From Betaproteobacteria bacterium (lineage in GTDB: Bacteria > Pseudomonadota > Gammaproteobacteria > Burkholderiales > Burkholderiaceae_D), in assembly GCA_025362735.1 (NCBI GenBank), contig JANYFL010000071.1, positions 103,134 to 167,133 of the forward strand: a DNA stretch of 64,000 nt, in the 5' to 3' direction. The translations under genes and the position numbers were made by a program. This document shows positions 29,119 to 38,638 of the stretch, piece after piece; the first letter of the stretch is position 1, and each line of letters starts with the position of its first letter. Under the pieces are notes generated by a model, which searched no databases, was not told the DNA's origin, and worked only from the letters and a program-made list of their open reading frames with translations.

Positions 29119-30090
29119 ATGGAATTTTTCAGAATTAAAAAAGATATCCCGTTCATGCGCCATGCCTTGGTGTTTAACGTGATTTCTTTCATTACCTTTT
29201 TGGCAGCGGTGTTTTTCCTGGCCACACGTGGCTTGAACTTCAGTATCGAGTTCACCGGTGGTGTGGTGGTTGAAGCCGGTTACTCGCAATCGGCCAGCAT
29301 TGAAACCATTCGTGATGCATTGATTGCCAAGGGTGTCAGTGAGCCGCAGGTGCAGAACTTTGGGACATCGCGCGATGTCATGCTGCGCTTGTCCTTGAAG
29401 GATATTGCTGCGGCGCCGACGATCAGTTCTCCCGATCGCAATGGTCAACTCGTATTGGACCCGGCCAAGCTTACTGCCACTGTGCTCAGTCAGGCTGGCG
29501 CCAGTCCGGAGATCAAGCGGGTTGAATTTGTTGGACCGCAAGTGGGCCAAGAGTTGGCCACTGATGGGGCCTTGGCTTTGTTGTTTGTGATCCTCGGCAT
29601 CGTGATTTATTTGGCGTTCCGTTTTGAGTGGAAATTTGCTGTAGCGGCCATCGTTGCGAACTTGCACGACGTGGTGATCATCCTTGGCTTCTTCGCATTT
29701 TTCCAATGGGAATTTTCTCTGTCGGTGCTGGCTGCAACGCTGGCCGTGTTGGGTTATTCGGTCAATGAATCGGTCGTGATTGCCGACCGGATTCGCGAAA
29801 ACTTTCGCAAGATGCGTAAGTCGTCTGTTAACCACGTGATTGACAACGCGATCACCAGCACCATTTCGCGCACCATGATTACGCACGGCTTGACTGAAAC
29901 CATGGTCTTGTCGATGTTGATTTTTGGTGGGCCGACGCTGCATTATTTTGCGGTCGCTCTGACCATTGGCATTCTGTTCGGGATCTATTCGTCGGTACTC
30001 GTAATGGCACCGCTTACACGCTGGCTGGGCATCACCCGTGAGGATCTGATCAAACCGCTGAAAAAAGAGGGTACTGGCGAAGTGGTATGA
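29119..30090 (+). CDS. secF: Protein translocase subunit SecF
   Basis: Partner of SecD. The 323-aa protein has TM1 ('ALVFNVISFITFLAAVFFLATRG'), a periplasmic domain with 'FSIEFTGGVVVE' and five C-terminal helices including 'FAVAAIVANLHDVVIILGFF'. The signature 'VLGYSVNESVVIADRIREN' replaces the more usual 'YS.NDTVV..DRIREN' and is within family variation. It is co-transcribed with yajC and secD. Confidence 0.97.
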   Translation: MEFFRIKKDIPFMRHALVFNVISFITFLAAVFFLATRGLNFSIEFTGGVVVEAGYSQSASIETIRDALIAKGVSEPQVQNFGTSRDVMLRLSLKDIAAAPTISSPDRNGQLVLDPAKLTATVLSQAGASPEIKRVEFVGPQVGQELATDGALALLFVILGIVIYLAFRFEWKFAVAAIVANLHDVVIILGFFAFFQWEFSLSVLAATLAVLGYSVNESVVIADRIRENFRKMRKSSVNHVIDNAITSTISRTMITHGLTETMVLSMLIFGGPTLHYFAVALTIGILFGIYSSVLVMAPLTRWLGITREDLIKPLKKEGTGEVV

Positions 30091-30128
30091 ACTGCGTTCA
30101 GCATCAGCCATTTTAAGGTTGAACGGAT

Positions 30129-31091
30129 ATGAACCTCAATCAGCTTCGTTTTGTGCGTGAGGTTGTCCGCCAGCATTTCAATCTGAGCGTTGCTGCACAA
30201 ACCCTGTTTACCTCCCAGCCCGGTGTTTCCAAGGGCATTATTGAACTGGAAGCCGAACTCGGCATCGAGATTTTTGTACGCCATGGCAAGCGCATCAAGA
30301 ATTTAACCGAGTCTGGGCAGGCGATGCTGCCGATCATTGAGCGTCTCTTGCAGGAAGCGGAGAACCTCAAGCGCGTCGGCCAGGAATTTGTAGCACAGGA
30401 CAGTGGCAATCTCATCATCGCAACGACCCATACGCAGGCACGCTATACGCTGCCGCGGGTGGTGCAGGAATTCAAGCAGCGCTATCCGCAAGTCAGACTA
30501 TCGTTATTGCAAGGCAGTCCGATGCAGCTAGCCGAGATGGTGTTGCGAGAGCAGGCTGATATCGCCGTAGCGACTGAAGCGATTGCTGAAGTGGAAGGTT
30601 TGTTGAGCGTGCCGTGTTTTCAATGGGAGCACGCTGTTATCGTGCCACAAAGCCATCCGTTGCTAAAAACAGTTGGTAACAAGCCTCTGACCTTGCCACA
30701 ACTCGCCCGTTATTCGCTGGTGACTTATGACGGCGCTTTTGCGGGACGCAAGCACATCGATGAAGCCTTTGCCCGGCGCGAAATTGTCCCCGACATTGTG
30801 CTGGAAGCCATTGATGCCGACGTCATCAAGACTTATGTGGAAGCAGGTTTGGGCGTTGGCATTATCGCTGCCATTGCTTACGACGCCGAACGCGATAAAG
30901 CGCTTTGCGCCATTCCCGCAGGCCATCTATTTGGCCGCAATACGACGCACCTGGCAATCAAGAAGGGTAGCTATTTGCGTGATTATGTCTACCGTTTCAT
31001 CCAGCTACTGGCTCCCGGTTTTGACAGGGAAATGATGGATCGATTATTGAAGCAGGGCAGTGGAGCGACGGAATCAAGCTATCAGCTTTGA
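30129..31091 (+). CDS. cysB: CysB-type LysR regulator of sulfur assimilation
   Basis: A 320-aa LysR-family activator. The N-terminal winged helix ('MNLNQLRFVREVVRQHFNLSVAAQTLFTSQPGVSKGI') matches the CysB/Cbl group almost word for word, including the 'GVSKGI' recognition helix. The effector domain follows with 'TTHTQARYTLP'. CysB proteins activate cys genes when N-acetylserine accumulates and sulfide is low, so this is the likely regulator of the sulfate locus at the start of the window, although 20 kb away. It overlaps the convergent envZ stop by 10 bp. Confidence 0.9.
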   Translation: MNLNQLRFVREVVRQHFNLSVAAQTLFTSQPGVSKGIIELEAELGIEIFVRHGKRIKNLTESGQAMLPIIERLLQEAENLKRVGQEFVAQDSGNLIIATTHTQARYTLPRVVQEFKQRYPQVRLSLLQGSPMQLAEMVLREQADIAVATEAIAEVEGLLSVPCFQWEHAVIVPQSHPLLKTVGNKPLTLPQLARYSLVTYDGAFAGRKHIDEAFARREIVPDIVLEAIDADVIKTYVEAGLGVGIIAAIAYDAERDKALCAIPAGHLFGRNTTHLAIKKGSYLRDYVYRFIQLLAPGFDREMMDRLLKQGSGATESSYQL

Positions 31092-32455
31092 AGCATCGCT
31101 GATCCGCCGAAATAAACCCGGCTGATCAAGCCGCCTTGCGCAGCATTCTCCATCGTAAAACGAGCCTTGTGACGTTGCGCAATTCGCTCGACGATGGCCA
31201 GCCCAAGACCGGCTCCATTCGCTTGGCTGCGCGCCTGATCAAGCCTAGTGAAGGGACGTTTAAGACGTTCAATTTCTTTTTCCGGAATACCGGGACCACG
31301 ATCGGTAACTTCAAGAACGACGGTATCGGTGCGGCCATCAAGGGGATAAACTAGGATCATCAACTCGGTTTCATTTTTAGCCGGCGTCCTGCCGTAGCGA
31401 CGCGCATTCTCCAGTAGATTCTGCAGCAGGCGTCTGATTTCTATCGGATGAGCAGGTATCGTCCCCGTTGGTTGGATATTGGTCTCAATTTTTAACTCCG
31501 GATTGGGCGGCAATTCCCGAATTGTTTGGCTTACCAGTTCGCCTAAGTTGATTCGTTCAAATCCGTCTTTCCCATCGTGCGGACGCGCATAGTCAAGAAA
31601 CTGGCCGATGATGGCATCCATCTGGTCAATGTCGCTGTTCATCGCCAGGCGCGTGGCTTCATCGCTGCCACTCATCTCAGATTCCAGCCGCAATCGCGTG
31701 AGCGGTGTGCGCAGATCGTGTGAAATCCCGGCAAGCAAAAGAGCGCGATCAGACTCAATGCGTCGCAAGTCCGCCACCATACTGTTGAAGCTAGCATTGG
31801 CTTCGCGGACTTCACGTGGACCACTTTCCGGCAAGGGTTCCGGGTTTTGCCCTCGACCGACTGACACTGCCGCAGCCGTCAGACGTTTCAGGGGAGAATT
31901 GACCAGTCCACTGATGACGATGGCTCCAACCAAAGAAAGCGCAACACCCATCAGACCCCAGCCCAGCCACTGCAAGCGGGGAACAGCCTCAACACGATCC
32001 CGTTCGAATACGAGCCAATAGGCGTCATCCTCGATGACAAAACTGACCCACACGCCATCCTGACCATTTACGCTTTGCGCCATCTTGGTATCAGGACCCA
32101 GATGCTGTTGCAGATATTGCTGAATCAATTGCATCGACGGCGTATCGTCAATCGGCAAAATATTGTCCGTCGGTTCGAGCGGATAAATGCGGATACTTTC
32201 GTTGCTGGCCAGGTCAAACAGCAAATCGTGACGACGCGCGGGATCGGAGTAGATCAAGGCCGAGCGCGTCACGTTCATCACGCTGATGATGGTCTGGGCG
32301 ATTTGCTGCGCACGTGGCGTGCGCTCGATGATACGAAAGCTCTGGAACCATGCAGCCAGACTCAGGCTGATCAAAAGTGCCAGCAGAAAAAAAGTGCGCC
32401 AGAACAAACCGCCCGGCCCCCGCAGCGCCTGAGCGAGGGAAGCCGTTGAACTCAT
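31082..32455 (-). CDS. envZ: EnvZ-like sensor histidine kinase
   Basis: A 457-aa inner-membrane kinase. TM1 lies at about 20-38, a ~125-residue periplasmic sensor follows, then TM2 at about 164-184, a HAMP linker, HisKA with the phospho-acceptor H246 in 'GISHDLRTPLTRL', and an HATPase with 'NLLENARRYG', 'DRGPGIP' and 'GAGLGLAI'. The order and the motif around H246 are those of EnvZ-type osmosensors. Its start overlaps the ompR stop by 4 bp (ATGA). Its C-terminal codons overlap the convergent cysB gene. Confidence 0.92.
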   Translation of the reverse strand: MSSTASLAQALRGPGGLFWRTFFLLALLISLSLAAWFQSFRIIERTPRAQQIAQTIISVMNVTRSALIYSDPARRHDLLFDLASNESIRIYPLEPTDNILPIDDTPSMQLIQQYLQQHLGPDTKMAQSVNGQDGVWVSFVIEDDAYWLVFERDRVEAVPRLQWLGWGLMGVALSLVGAIVISGLVNSPLKRLTAAAVSVGRGQNPEPLPESGPREVREANASFNSMVADLRRIESDRALLLAGISHDLRTPLTRLRLESEMSGSDEATRLAMNSDIDQMDAIIGQFLDYARPHDGKDGFERINLGELVSQTIRELPPNPELKIETNIQPTGTIPAHPIEIRRLLQNLLENARRYGRTPAKNETELMILVYPLDGRTDTVVLEVTDRGPGIPEKEIERLKRPFTRLDQARSQANGAGLGLAIVERIAQRHKARFTMENAAQGGLISRVYFGGSAMLQS

Positions 32456-33228
32456 TGCGGTGTGCCGCTCGCGTCCTCAGTGTTCTTATCCACACCAGTC
32501 GGTACCGGGTTAGGCCCGTCGGGTATGAAGACATAGCCGAGGCCCCAGACGGTCTGAATGTAATGCGGGTTTGAAGGATCAAGCTCAATCATTTTGCGCA
32601 GACGCGAAATCTGTACATCCAGACTACGATCAAACACTTCGTATTCCCGGCCACGTGCCAGTTCCATCAATTTTTCACGAGACAGGGGCTGACGGGGATG
32701 GCGAGCAAATGCTTTGAGTACAGCGAACTCGCCGGTGGTCAGTGACTTGGTTTCACCGTTTTGTTCAAGCGTGCGGGTCTTGAGATTCAACACATAAGGA
32801 CCGAAGCTGAAGGTTTCGATGTCGGTCGCTGGTGCGCCTGGCGCTTCGGTCGCGGCACGTCGACGCAATACGGCATGAATCCGTGCCACCAACTCACGTG
32901 GATTGAAAGGCTTCGGCAGATAGTCGTCGGCACCCAGTTCCAGGCCGATGATGCGATCCACTTCTTCGCCCTTCGCTGTCAGCATGATGATCGCGGTTTG
33001 ATCACCATTGCCGCGCAGGCGCTTGCAAATGGACAGACCATCTTCGCCCGGTAACATCAAATCCAACACGAGAAGATCGAAGCGTTCGCGTGTCCAAAGT
33101 TTATTCATGGCCATTGCATTTTCGGCCAGAAAAACGTTGAAGCCCTGTTCGGTCAGGTAGCGGCGCAGAAGATCCCGAAGACGTTGGTCGTCGTCAACGA
33201 CCAGAATTTTGTGTATGGTTGTATTCAT
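32452..33228 (-). CDS. ompR: OmpR-family response regulator
   Basis: Partner of the adjacent EnvZ-like kinase. The 258-aa protein has a receiver domain (about 7-120) with D56 in 'LLVLDLMLPGEDG' and the Lys in 'YLPKPFNPRELVARI', then a winged-helix DNA-binding domain (about 145-240) with 'LMELARGREYEVFDRSLDVQISRLRKMIE' and 'VWGLGYVFIPDG'. I start at the ATG giving 'MNTTIHKILVVDDD'; 21 upstream in-frame codons are unlike the family. The last ~18 residues are a divergent tail. The target genes are not evident here. Confidence 0.93.
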   Translation of the reverse strand: MNTTIHKILVVDDDQRLRDLLRRYLTEQGFNVFLAENAMAMNKLWTRERFDLLVLDLMLPGEDGLSICKRLRGNGDQTAIIMLTAKGEEVDRIIGLELGADDYLPKPFNPRELVARIHAVLRRRAATEAPGAPATDIETFSFGPYVLNLKTRTLEQNGETKSLTTGEFAVLKAFARHPRQPLSREKLMELARGREYEVFDRSLDVQISRLRKMIELDPSNPHYIQTVWGLGYVFIPDGPNPVPTGVDKNTEDASGTPQ

Positions 33229-33364
33229 ATGCTCATAGTAGCGATGGACTTCGTTGCTTGTAAGCCGTCTCTGGATAATAAACGTATCCAAATGACATGG
33301 AATGAACGTAATAGAAACAATGTGTTACAAACTCAGTGCCTTTGCAACCAGATTGAAGGGAATC

Positions 33365-33844
33365 ATGAGCCGCACAGGCGTCAAAATAGCATCAATGCAA
33401 AAAGCGGCTGGTTTCTTCATGAATGTCTTCAGCAAAAATCGTGATTCGGTAGGCCTGACGTACTTTAATCGGTGCGCGAGGGCCCTACTGTATGTGACGA
33501 TGTTGCTGTCTGTGCTGGTTCCGGTCAGTTCAGCAATGGCTCAAGAAGACCCTGGCCGCTCCGAACAGCGTGAGGCCATGCGGCAAGCAAACCGTGAACG
33601 CTGGATGCAACGTCGACAAGAAATGGACGAACGCAATCAGCAACGTGACCAGATGTGGCAACACCGTAATCAGTTGGGCATTCCTCGGCAGTTTGATCCC
33701 AATTCTGGCTTTCCTCCTGAGCGTGGCCCTGAAAACTGGCGCGAGCGAGGAGGGCGCATGACACCAGAAGAGAGACAGGCCTTGCGCCGACAAATACAGG
33801 AAGCGGGGCGTTCTGTTTACCCGGTACCACCGCCAAGCAAATAG
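33365..33844 (+). CDS. Exported Arg/Gln-rich hypothetical protein
   Basis: I do not recognise a family. The predicted product (159 aa from the ATG preceded by AAGGGA; in-frame ATGs at 33302 and 33419 are alternatives) has a hydrophobic signal-like segment ending 'VPVSSAMAQE'. A very hydrophilic mature part of about 90 residues follows, dense in Arg, Gln, Glu and Met ('RQANRERWMQRRQEMDERNQQRDQMWQHRNQ'), with 'MTPEERQALRRQIQEAGR' near the C-terminus. The 'MTPEER..LRR.I' motif recurs in small exported betaproteobacterial proteins of unknown role. It diverges from ompR and may belong to its regulon; that is inference. Confidence 0.65.
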   Translation: MSRTGVKIASMQKAAGFFMNVFSKNRDSVGLTYFNRCARALLYVTMLLSVLVPVSSAMAQEDPGRSEQREAMRQANRERWMQRRQEMDERNQQRDQMWQHRNQLGIPRQFDPNSGFPPERGPENWRERGGRMTPEERQALRRQIQEAGRSVYPVPPPSK

Positions 33845-33954
33845 CTGAATTTTTCGCTGGCGCGAAAATAATCAAGCTGTACTGTCCGAAAAGGTCGGGG
33901 CGCTACAGGCAATCCATTAAAATGGACGCTTGTCGTTTGATTCCATAGCCCACC

Positions 33955-34725
33955 GTGTCGACCTTACTTGCACTCGAAACCTCGACGACCTATTGTTCCG
34001 CAGCGCTGTTGCGCGAGCAGCATGTTTTTGCGCGAACGCTTGATGCAGGGCAAACCCATTCCGGGCAGATTCTGCAATTGGTGAAAGAGGTGCTTGCGGA
34101 TGCTGGGATTAACTTGGCCGACTGCGATGCGATCGGTTTTGGCGCTGGCCCTGGTTCCTTTACGGGCTTGCGGATTGCCTGTGCGGTTACCCAGGGCTTG
34201 GCCTATGGCGCCAGTCTGCCCGTGATCCCGGTCAATACACTCAGCGCCATGGCTGAACAGTTGCGGACACAGCTGCCAAGTGAGCTAGCCGAAGGTAGTA
34301 CCGTATTGAGTGCAATGGATGCACGCATGGGAGAAATCTACTGGTCCTTGCTGGTTTGGCGCAATGGCGAATGGACGGAATTGTCTCCAGCCAGTCTGGA
34401 TTTTCCGCAAGATGTGGCGCTCCAGTTATCGCAGCTTATTTCCGGCCAGACCTGTGACTTTGGGTGTGGCAATGCCTTTTCAGTTTATGGCGAACCATTG
34501 TCGCCGTTGGTACGCTCAAGGGCTGAGGTGGAAGTGCCCGATGCTCGCGGTATTGCCAGTCTTGCGGCTCGTGCCCTGATGCGTGGAGAAGGGAAGCTTG
34601 CACAAGAAGCTGCACCGCTATATGTCCGTGATCGTGTCGCGTTGACGACTCAAGAACGTGAACAGGCTGATCTCAATAAACGGATGTCTGGTGTTCTTTC
34701 ATCGTTACAGACGGCACAGGTTTGA
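33955..34725 (+). CDS. tsaB: tRNA threonylcarbamoyladenosine biosynthesis protein TsaB
   Basis: Scaffold paralogue of TsaD in the t6A modification complex of ANN-decoding tRNAs. The 256-aa protein starts at GTG and has the ASKHA-fold marks 'LALETSTTYCSAAL', 'GAGPGSFTGLRIACAVTQGLAYG' and 'DARMGEIYW'. It is the first gene of a tight run with rimI and a uracil-DNA glycosylase gene (6-bp spacer, then 4-bp overlap), a common betaproteobacterial arrangement. The partner genes tsaC, tsaD and tsaE are not in the window. Confidence 0.95.
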   Translation: MSTLLALETSTTYCSAALLREQHVFARTLDAGQTHSGQILQLVKEVLADAGINLADCDAIGFGAGPGSFTGLRIACAVTQGLAYGASLPVIPVNTLSAMAEQLRTQLPSELAEGSTVLSAMDARMGEIYWSLLVWRNGEWTELSPASLDFPQDVALQLSQLISGQTCDFGCGNAFSVYGEPLSPLVRSRAEVEVPDARGIASLAARALMRGEGKLAQEAAPLYVRDRVALTTQEREQADLNKRMSGVLSSLQTAQV

Positions 34726-34731
34726 TCAGAG

Positions 34732-35235
34732 ATGAGTGCTCAACTTCAATCCCTGCCTGATTCGGTGCGCTTCCAGAGCATGCAAAAAGACGATCTCGCC
34801 GACGTCATTGCAATCGAAAAAACCATCTATCAGTTTCCGTGGACGGAACGGAATTTCTCTGATTCGATTGATGTGGGTTATATCGCTGAAACTCTTTTTC
34901 TCCAGTCCAATAAAGAGCAGTCCGCATCGGGGATCATTGGATATTTTGTCTTGATGATTGCAGTAGAGGAAGCGCATCTGCTCAATCTCAGCGTAGCGAG
35001 TCCTCAACAAAATCAAGGCTATGGCCGGAGGCTGTTGTGGCAGGCCAGTGAATGTGCGCGCTTGGGCGGGGCCGAATCCATGATTCTGGAAGTCAGACGA
35101 TCTAATCTGCGCGCGCAGGAAATTTATCGCCGCTATGGCTTTGAGCAAATCGGCGTGCGCAAAGCTTATTACCCCAATAGCGATACGGATCGCAATACGC
35201 GTGAAGACGCGTTGGTGATGCGGCTGAAACTATGA
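34732..35235 (+). CDS. rimI: Ribosomal protein S18 alanine N-acetyltransferase RimI
   Basis: A 167-aa GNAT-family enzyme that acetylates the N-terminal Ala of ribosomal protein S18. The acetyl-CoA loop is 'QNQGYGRRLLWQ', with 'ILEVRRSNLRAQEIYRRYGFEQIGVRKAYYP', the RimI signature, downstream. The ATG has AGAG just upstream. Its stop overlaps the start of the next gene (ATGA). Slightly longer than E. coli RimI (148 aa) because of an N-terminal extension. Confidence 0.93.
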   Translation: MSAQLQSLPDSVRFQSMQKDDLADVIAIEKTIYQFPWTERNFSDSIDVGYIAETLFLQSNKEQSASGIIGYFVLMIAVEEAHLLNLSVASPQQNQGYGRRLLWQASECARLGGAESMILEVRRSNLRAQEIYRRYGFEQIGVRKAYYPNSDTDRNTREDALVMRLKL

Positions 35236-35948
35236 GTGGGTTTCGCGAAGCGGCTTTGAAGGAAATGGGTCTGGCACCACTTTGGGTCAGGCGCGCGGCG
35301 ACTGCGGAGCCGGATGATGTTCAAGTCCTCCCCCAAATCTCGGAAGCGGTATCCATTGATGGCAGTCTCCACGTAAAAACAATGGACTGGCCAACGCTGC
35401 AGTCGGTCGTTCGTGACTGCACGGCCTGCAGTTTATGCCAAACTCGAAAGCAGACTGTTTTCGGTGTTGGTCGTCCCGATGCGAAATGGATGCTGATTGG
35501 TGAAGCGCCCGGTGCAGAAGAAGATGCTAAAGGCGAACCCTTTGTTGGCCAAGCTGGAAGACTGCTCGACAATATGCTGGCCTCGATCCGTTTGACGCGT
35601 GAGCAGGATGTATTTATCGCCAATGTGTTGAAATGCAGACCACCAGGCAATCGCAATCCGGCCCCCGAAGAAGTCAGGCAGTGCGAACCTTATCTGTTGC
35701 GGCAGATTGCCTTGATCCAGCCGCGTATGATTGTGGTGCTTGGGCGTTTTGCTGCGCAATCGCTATTGAATACCGATGCGAGTATCGCCAGTCTGCGCGG
35801 CAAGGTACACAAGGTGAAATTTGGTGAGACCGTGATCCCGGTCGTGGTGACTTACCACCCGGCTTATCTGCTGCGTAATCTGCCTGATAAAGCCAAGGCT
35901 TGGGCTGATTTGTGTCTGGCACGCAGTCTGATTGATCAGCTCAACTGA
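35232..35948 (+). CDS. Family-4 (Fe-S) uracil-DNA glycosylase
   Basis: Removes uracil from DNA. The 238-aa protein has the motif A region '[24 protein letters not shown]' (from residue 90). The four Cys ligands of the [4Fe-4S] cluster are probably C63, C66, C135 and C151; the 15-residue gap between the last two is typical of family 4. The C-terminal motif '[10 protein letters not shown]' is also present. A divergent ~50-residue N-terminus precedes the catalytic domain. It lies in a row with tsaB and rimI, overlapping the latter by 4 bp. Confidence 0.93.
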   Translation: MSGFREAALKEMGLAPLWVRRAATAEPDDVQVLPQISEAVSIDGSLHVKTMDWPTLQSVVRDCTACSLCQTRKQTVFGVGRPDAKWMLIGEAPGAEEDAKGEPFVGQAGRLLDNMLASIRLTREQDVFIANVLKCRPPGNRNPAPEEVRQCEPYLLRQIALIQPRMIVVLGRFAAQSLLNTDASIASLRGKVHKVKFGETVIPVVVTYHPAYLLRNLPDKAKAWADLCLARSLIDQLN

Positions 35949-35968
35949 ATAGCTGGTCGACAATTTTC

Positions 35969-37297
35969 TCAAAACTCATTGCGATGAGTGACGACCACAC
36001 CAATCATTGCAACGGAATCGAACTCGCGCTGATTGGCACGATGCCATTTGATGATCAGCAGCATGAAGCCACTCACAAACAGGCCGAATAGAACGATGAC
36101 GGTCTCGATATGTAGATGCCAATGCATCAGCACGGCGTAGACCGATAGCATCATCAGCACGCTCAGATTCTCATTAAAATTTTGAACGGCGATCGAATGC
36201 CCGGCACTCATCAGGACATGGCCACGATGCTGGAGCAGCGCATTCATCGGTACGACAAAATATCCGGCCATTGCGCCGATGGTCACCAGGAACACGCTTG
36301 CCAAGATTAGGTACAAAGGAATATGGATCCAGATCAGATCCAGTTCGGTGTGCGGAATCAAACCCCGTTTGAAAAATGCCAGCAGCATAACCAGCAGCCC
36401 CATGCTGATACCGACCGGCAATACCGTCAGTGATTTTTTCAATGGAAGTCGGCCCGCCAGGACGGCGCCGATTGCAACACCAACTGCGACAACGGCCTGC
36501 AGGGTTGACCCTTGACTCAGGTTCATGCCAAGTGCTCGATGGGCCCACTCGAGCACGATGAATTGCAGGGTGGCGCCAGCGCCCCAGAAGAGTGTCGTCA
36601 CGGCCAAAGAAATTTGACCCAACCGGTCACGCCAGAGTGTGCTGAAGCAAAGGGCGAAGTCGGTAATCAGACGAATCGGATTGCGTTCCTGATGCGGATA
36701 GCGTGCGCAGGTATCGATAATTCGCAGATTAAATAAAGCGGCAATCAGATAGATGCCAGCAATCACACTGATGGCAGCTTCGGCCGGGGTGTTAATGCCA
36801 GTGTCAATATAGGGCAGGTCAAAACTCAGAAGATGTGCAGAAATCTGACCGTTGAGCAAGAGTCCGCCAAGCGCAGTACCCAAAATGATGGAACCGACGG
36901 TCAAGCCCTCAATCCATCCATTCGCTTTGACCAGATCTTCGGGGGGCAACAGCTCGGTCAGGATGCCGTACTTCGCCGGTGAGTAAGCTGCAGCGCCTAA
37001 ACCAACAATGCCATAGGCAATCAATGGGTGAGCGCCAAGAAACATGACCACGCATCCCACGATCTTGACGCTGTTGGTGATGAACATGACTCGGCCTTTG
37101 GGCATTGAATCGGCGAAAGCGCCGACGAAGGCGGCCAGCACAACATAAGACAGAACAAAAAATGATTTCAGAAAAGGCGTCATCCATTCCGGCGCGTTCT
37201 GCTCGGCGAGCAGGGCAATTGCGGAAATCAATAGAGCATTGTCTGCCAGCGACGAAAAAAACTGCGCTGACATGATCGTGTAAAAACCACGTTTCAT
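35969..37297 (-). CDS. lplT: Lysophospholipid transporter LplT (MFS)
   Basis: Inner-membrane flippase that returns lysophospholipids to the cytoplasm for reacylation. The 442-aa protein has about 12 transmembrane helices. The conserved start 'MKRGFYTIMSAQFFSSLADNALLI' fixes the ATG at 37297; 30 upstream in-frame codons are not conserved. 'YSPAKYGILTELLPPEDLVKANGWIEG' is the MFS loop signature of LplT. The aas acyltransferase that usually partners it is not seen in the window. It is divergent from alr. Confidence 0.9.
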   Translation of the reverse strand: MKRGFYTIMSAQFFSSLADNALLISAIALLAEQNAPEWMTPFLKSFFVLSYVVLAAFVGAFADSMPKGRVMFITNSVKIVGCVVMFLGAHPLIAYGIVGLGAAAYSPAKYGILTELLPPEDLVKANGWIEGLTVGSIILGTALGGLLLNGQISAHLLSFDLPYIDTGINTPAEAAISVIAGIYLIAALFNLRIIDTCARYPHQERNPIRLITDFALCFSTLWRDRLGQISLAVTTLFWGAGATLQFIVLEWAHRALGMNLSQGSTLQAVVAVGVAIGAVLAGRLPLKKSLTVLPVGISMGLLVMLLAFFKRGLIPHTELDLIWIHIPLYLILASVFLVTIGAMAGYFVVPMNALLQHRGHVLMSAGHSIAVQNFNENLSVLMMLSVYAVLMHWHLHIETVIVLFGLFVSGFMLLIIKWHRANQREFDSVAMIGVVVTHRNEF

Positions 37298-37519
37298 TGA
37301 TGTCTGTCTCGAACTTCCAATACTGGAAATTGTTGTTATGCTGGGCTGCGTTATATCACGAAAGTAGACGAATAAAGTAATCCGCACACTCTAACAATCC
37401 TGCTGCAATCGTGATAATTCTCTAGTTCAACAAGTATTGCAGATCAACATTCGCATGAGAAGCAAATCAAGGGATTTGCTACATTGTGGTCTGTCCATAG
37501 ATTCTTGATTCGTTTTTCC

Positions 37520-38629
37520 ATGTCCCGACCCATTAAGGCAGTGCTTTCCCCGAATGCTGTTGCGCACAACTTGCTGATTGTGAAGCGTTATTGCGGGACC
37601 TCCAAAATTTGGGCCGTCGTCAAAGCAAATGCCTATGGTCACGGGCTGGAAGAAATCTATCCGGGATTGCAATCGGCCGATGGACTGGCCATGCTCGATT
37701 TTTCTGAAGCGCAGCGTGTGCGTGGCCTCGGATGGAAGGGGCCGATTCTTTTGCTAGAAGGGTTCTTCGATGCAGCAGATATTCCGTTGCTGATTCAATT
37801 TCAGCTTACCCCTGTGATTCATTGCGCTGCCCAAATTGAAATGTTGGAACAGGCTGTGCAAAAGGGAGTGCTTAAGCCTCCGGCTTCGATTCCGGTCTAC
37901 CTGAAGTTGAATTCGGGAATGAACCGTTTGGGATTCAGTGTTGAGGACTATCGTTCTGCCCATGATCGTCTGAAGCGTTTAGGTGTCGTTGGCGAAATTA
38001 CGCTGATGTCCCATTTTGCCAATGCAGATGGCGAGTCGGACGGTCCAGGCAGCATGAAAGATCAACTCGCCCGTATCAATCAAACGCAAACCAGTCTGCC
38101 ACCCGATCTGCCATGCAGCTTGGCTAATTCGGCTGCGATACTCGATCATCCGCAGACTCACAAACACTGGGTTCGACCAGGCATCATGCTTTATGGCGCA
38201 ACGCCATTTACGGATCGAAGCGCGGCCTCGTTTGGCCTGCGTGCAGCCATGCGTCTGCAAAGTGAGATCATTGCAGTTCAGACGATCAAGCCTGGGGATT
38301 CAGTGGGTTATGGTCAGCAGTTCGTTGCATCCAAGTCGATGCGTATCGGTATCGTGGCTTGTGGATATGCTGATGGATATCCGCGCATGGCATCAAATGG
38401 CACACCGATCCTTGTAGATGGGTATCGTACCGGCACCGTCGGCCGTGTCTCAATGGACATGATCATCGCAGACCTGAGCGAAATTCCCGATGCCCGCATT
38501 GGTTCTGTTGTCGAATTATGGGGTGAACAAGTATCCATCGACGAAGTGGCACAAGCGGCTGGCACGGTTGGGTATGAATTGATGTGTGCCTTGTCACCGC
38601 GTGTTCCCGTCGTAGTTGATCCACGATAA
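37520..38629 (+). CDS. alr: Alanine racemase
   Basis: PLP enzyme interconverting L- and D-alanine for peptidoglycan. The 369-aa protein has the PLP-binding lysine K35 in 'AVVKANAYGHG', the substrate-side motif 'LKLNSGMNRLGF' and the C-terminal-domain 'GDSVGYGQQFVA' containing the catalytic Tyr. The ATG at 37520 gives the family-like start 'MSRPIKAVLS'. It is followed by radA nine bases later, the usual betaproteobacterial neighbour order. Confidence 0.96.
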   Translation: MSRPIKAVLSPNAVAHNLLIVKRYCGTSKIWAVVKANAYGHGLEEIYPGLQSADGLAMLDFSEAQRVRGLGWKGPILLLEGFFDAADIPLLIQFQLTPVIHCAAQIEMLEQAVQKGVLKPPASIPVYLKLNSGMNRLGFSVEDYRSAHDRLKRLGVVGEITLMSHFANADGESDGPGSMKDQLARINQTQTSLPPDLPCSLANSAAILDHPQTHKHWVRPGIMLYGATPFTDRSAASFGLRAAMRLQSEIIAVQTIKPGDSVGYGQQFVASKSMRIGIVACGYADGYPRMASNGTPILVDGYRTGTVGRVSMDMIIADLSEIPDARIGSVVELWGEQVSIDEVAQAAGTVGYELMCALSPRVPVVVDPR

Positions 38630-38638
38630 ATCAGCGAA

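Noticed and set aside
28957..30111. Long minus-strand open frame opposite secF
   Set aside because: Antisense shadow of secF with composition dominated by His/Gln/Arg; secF is certain.
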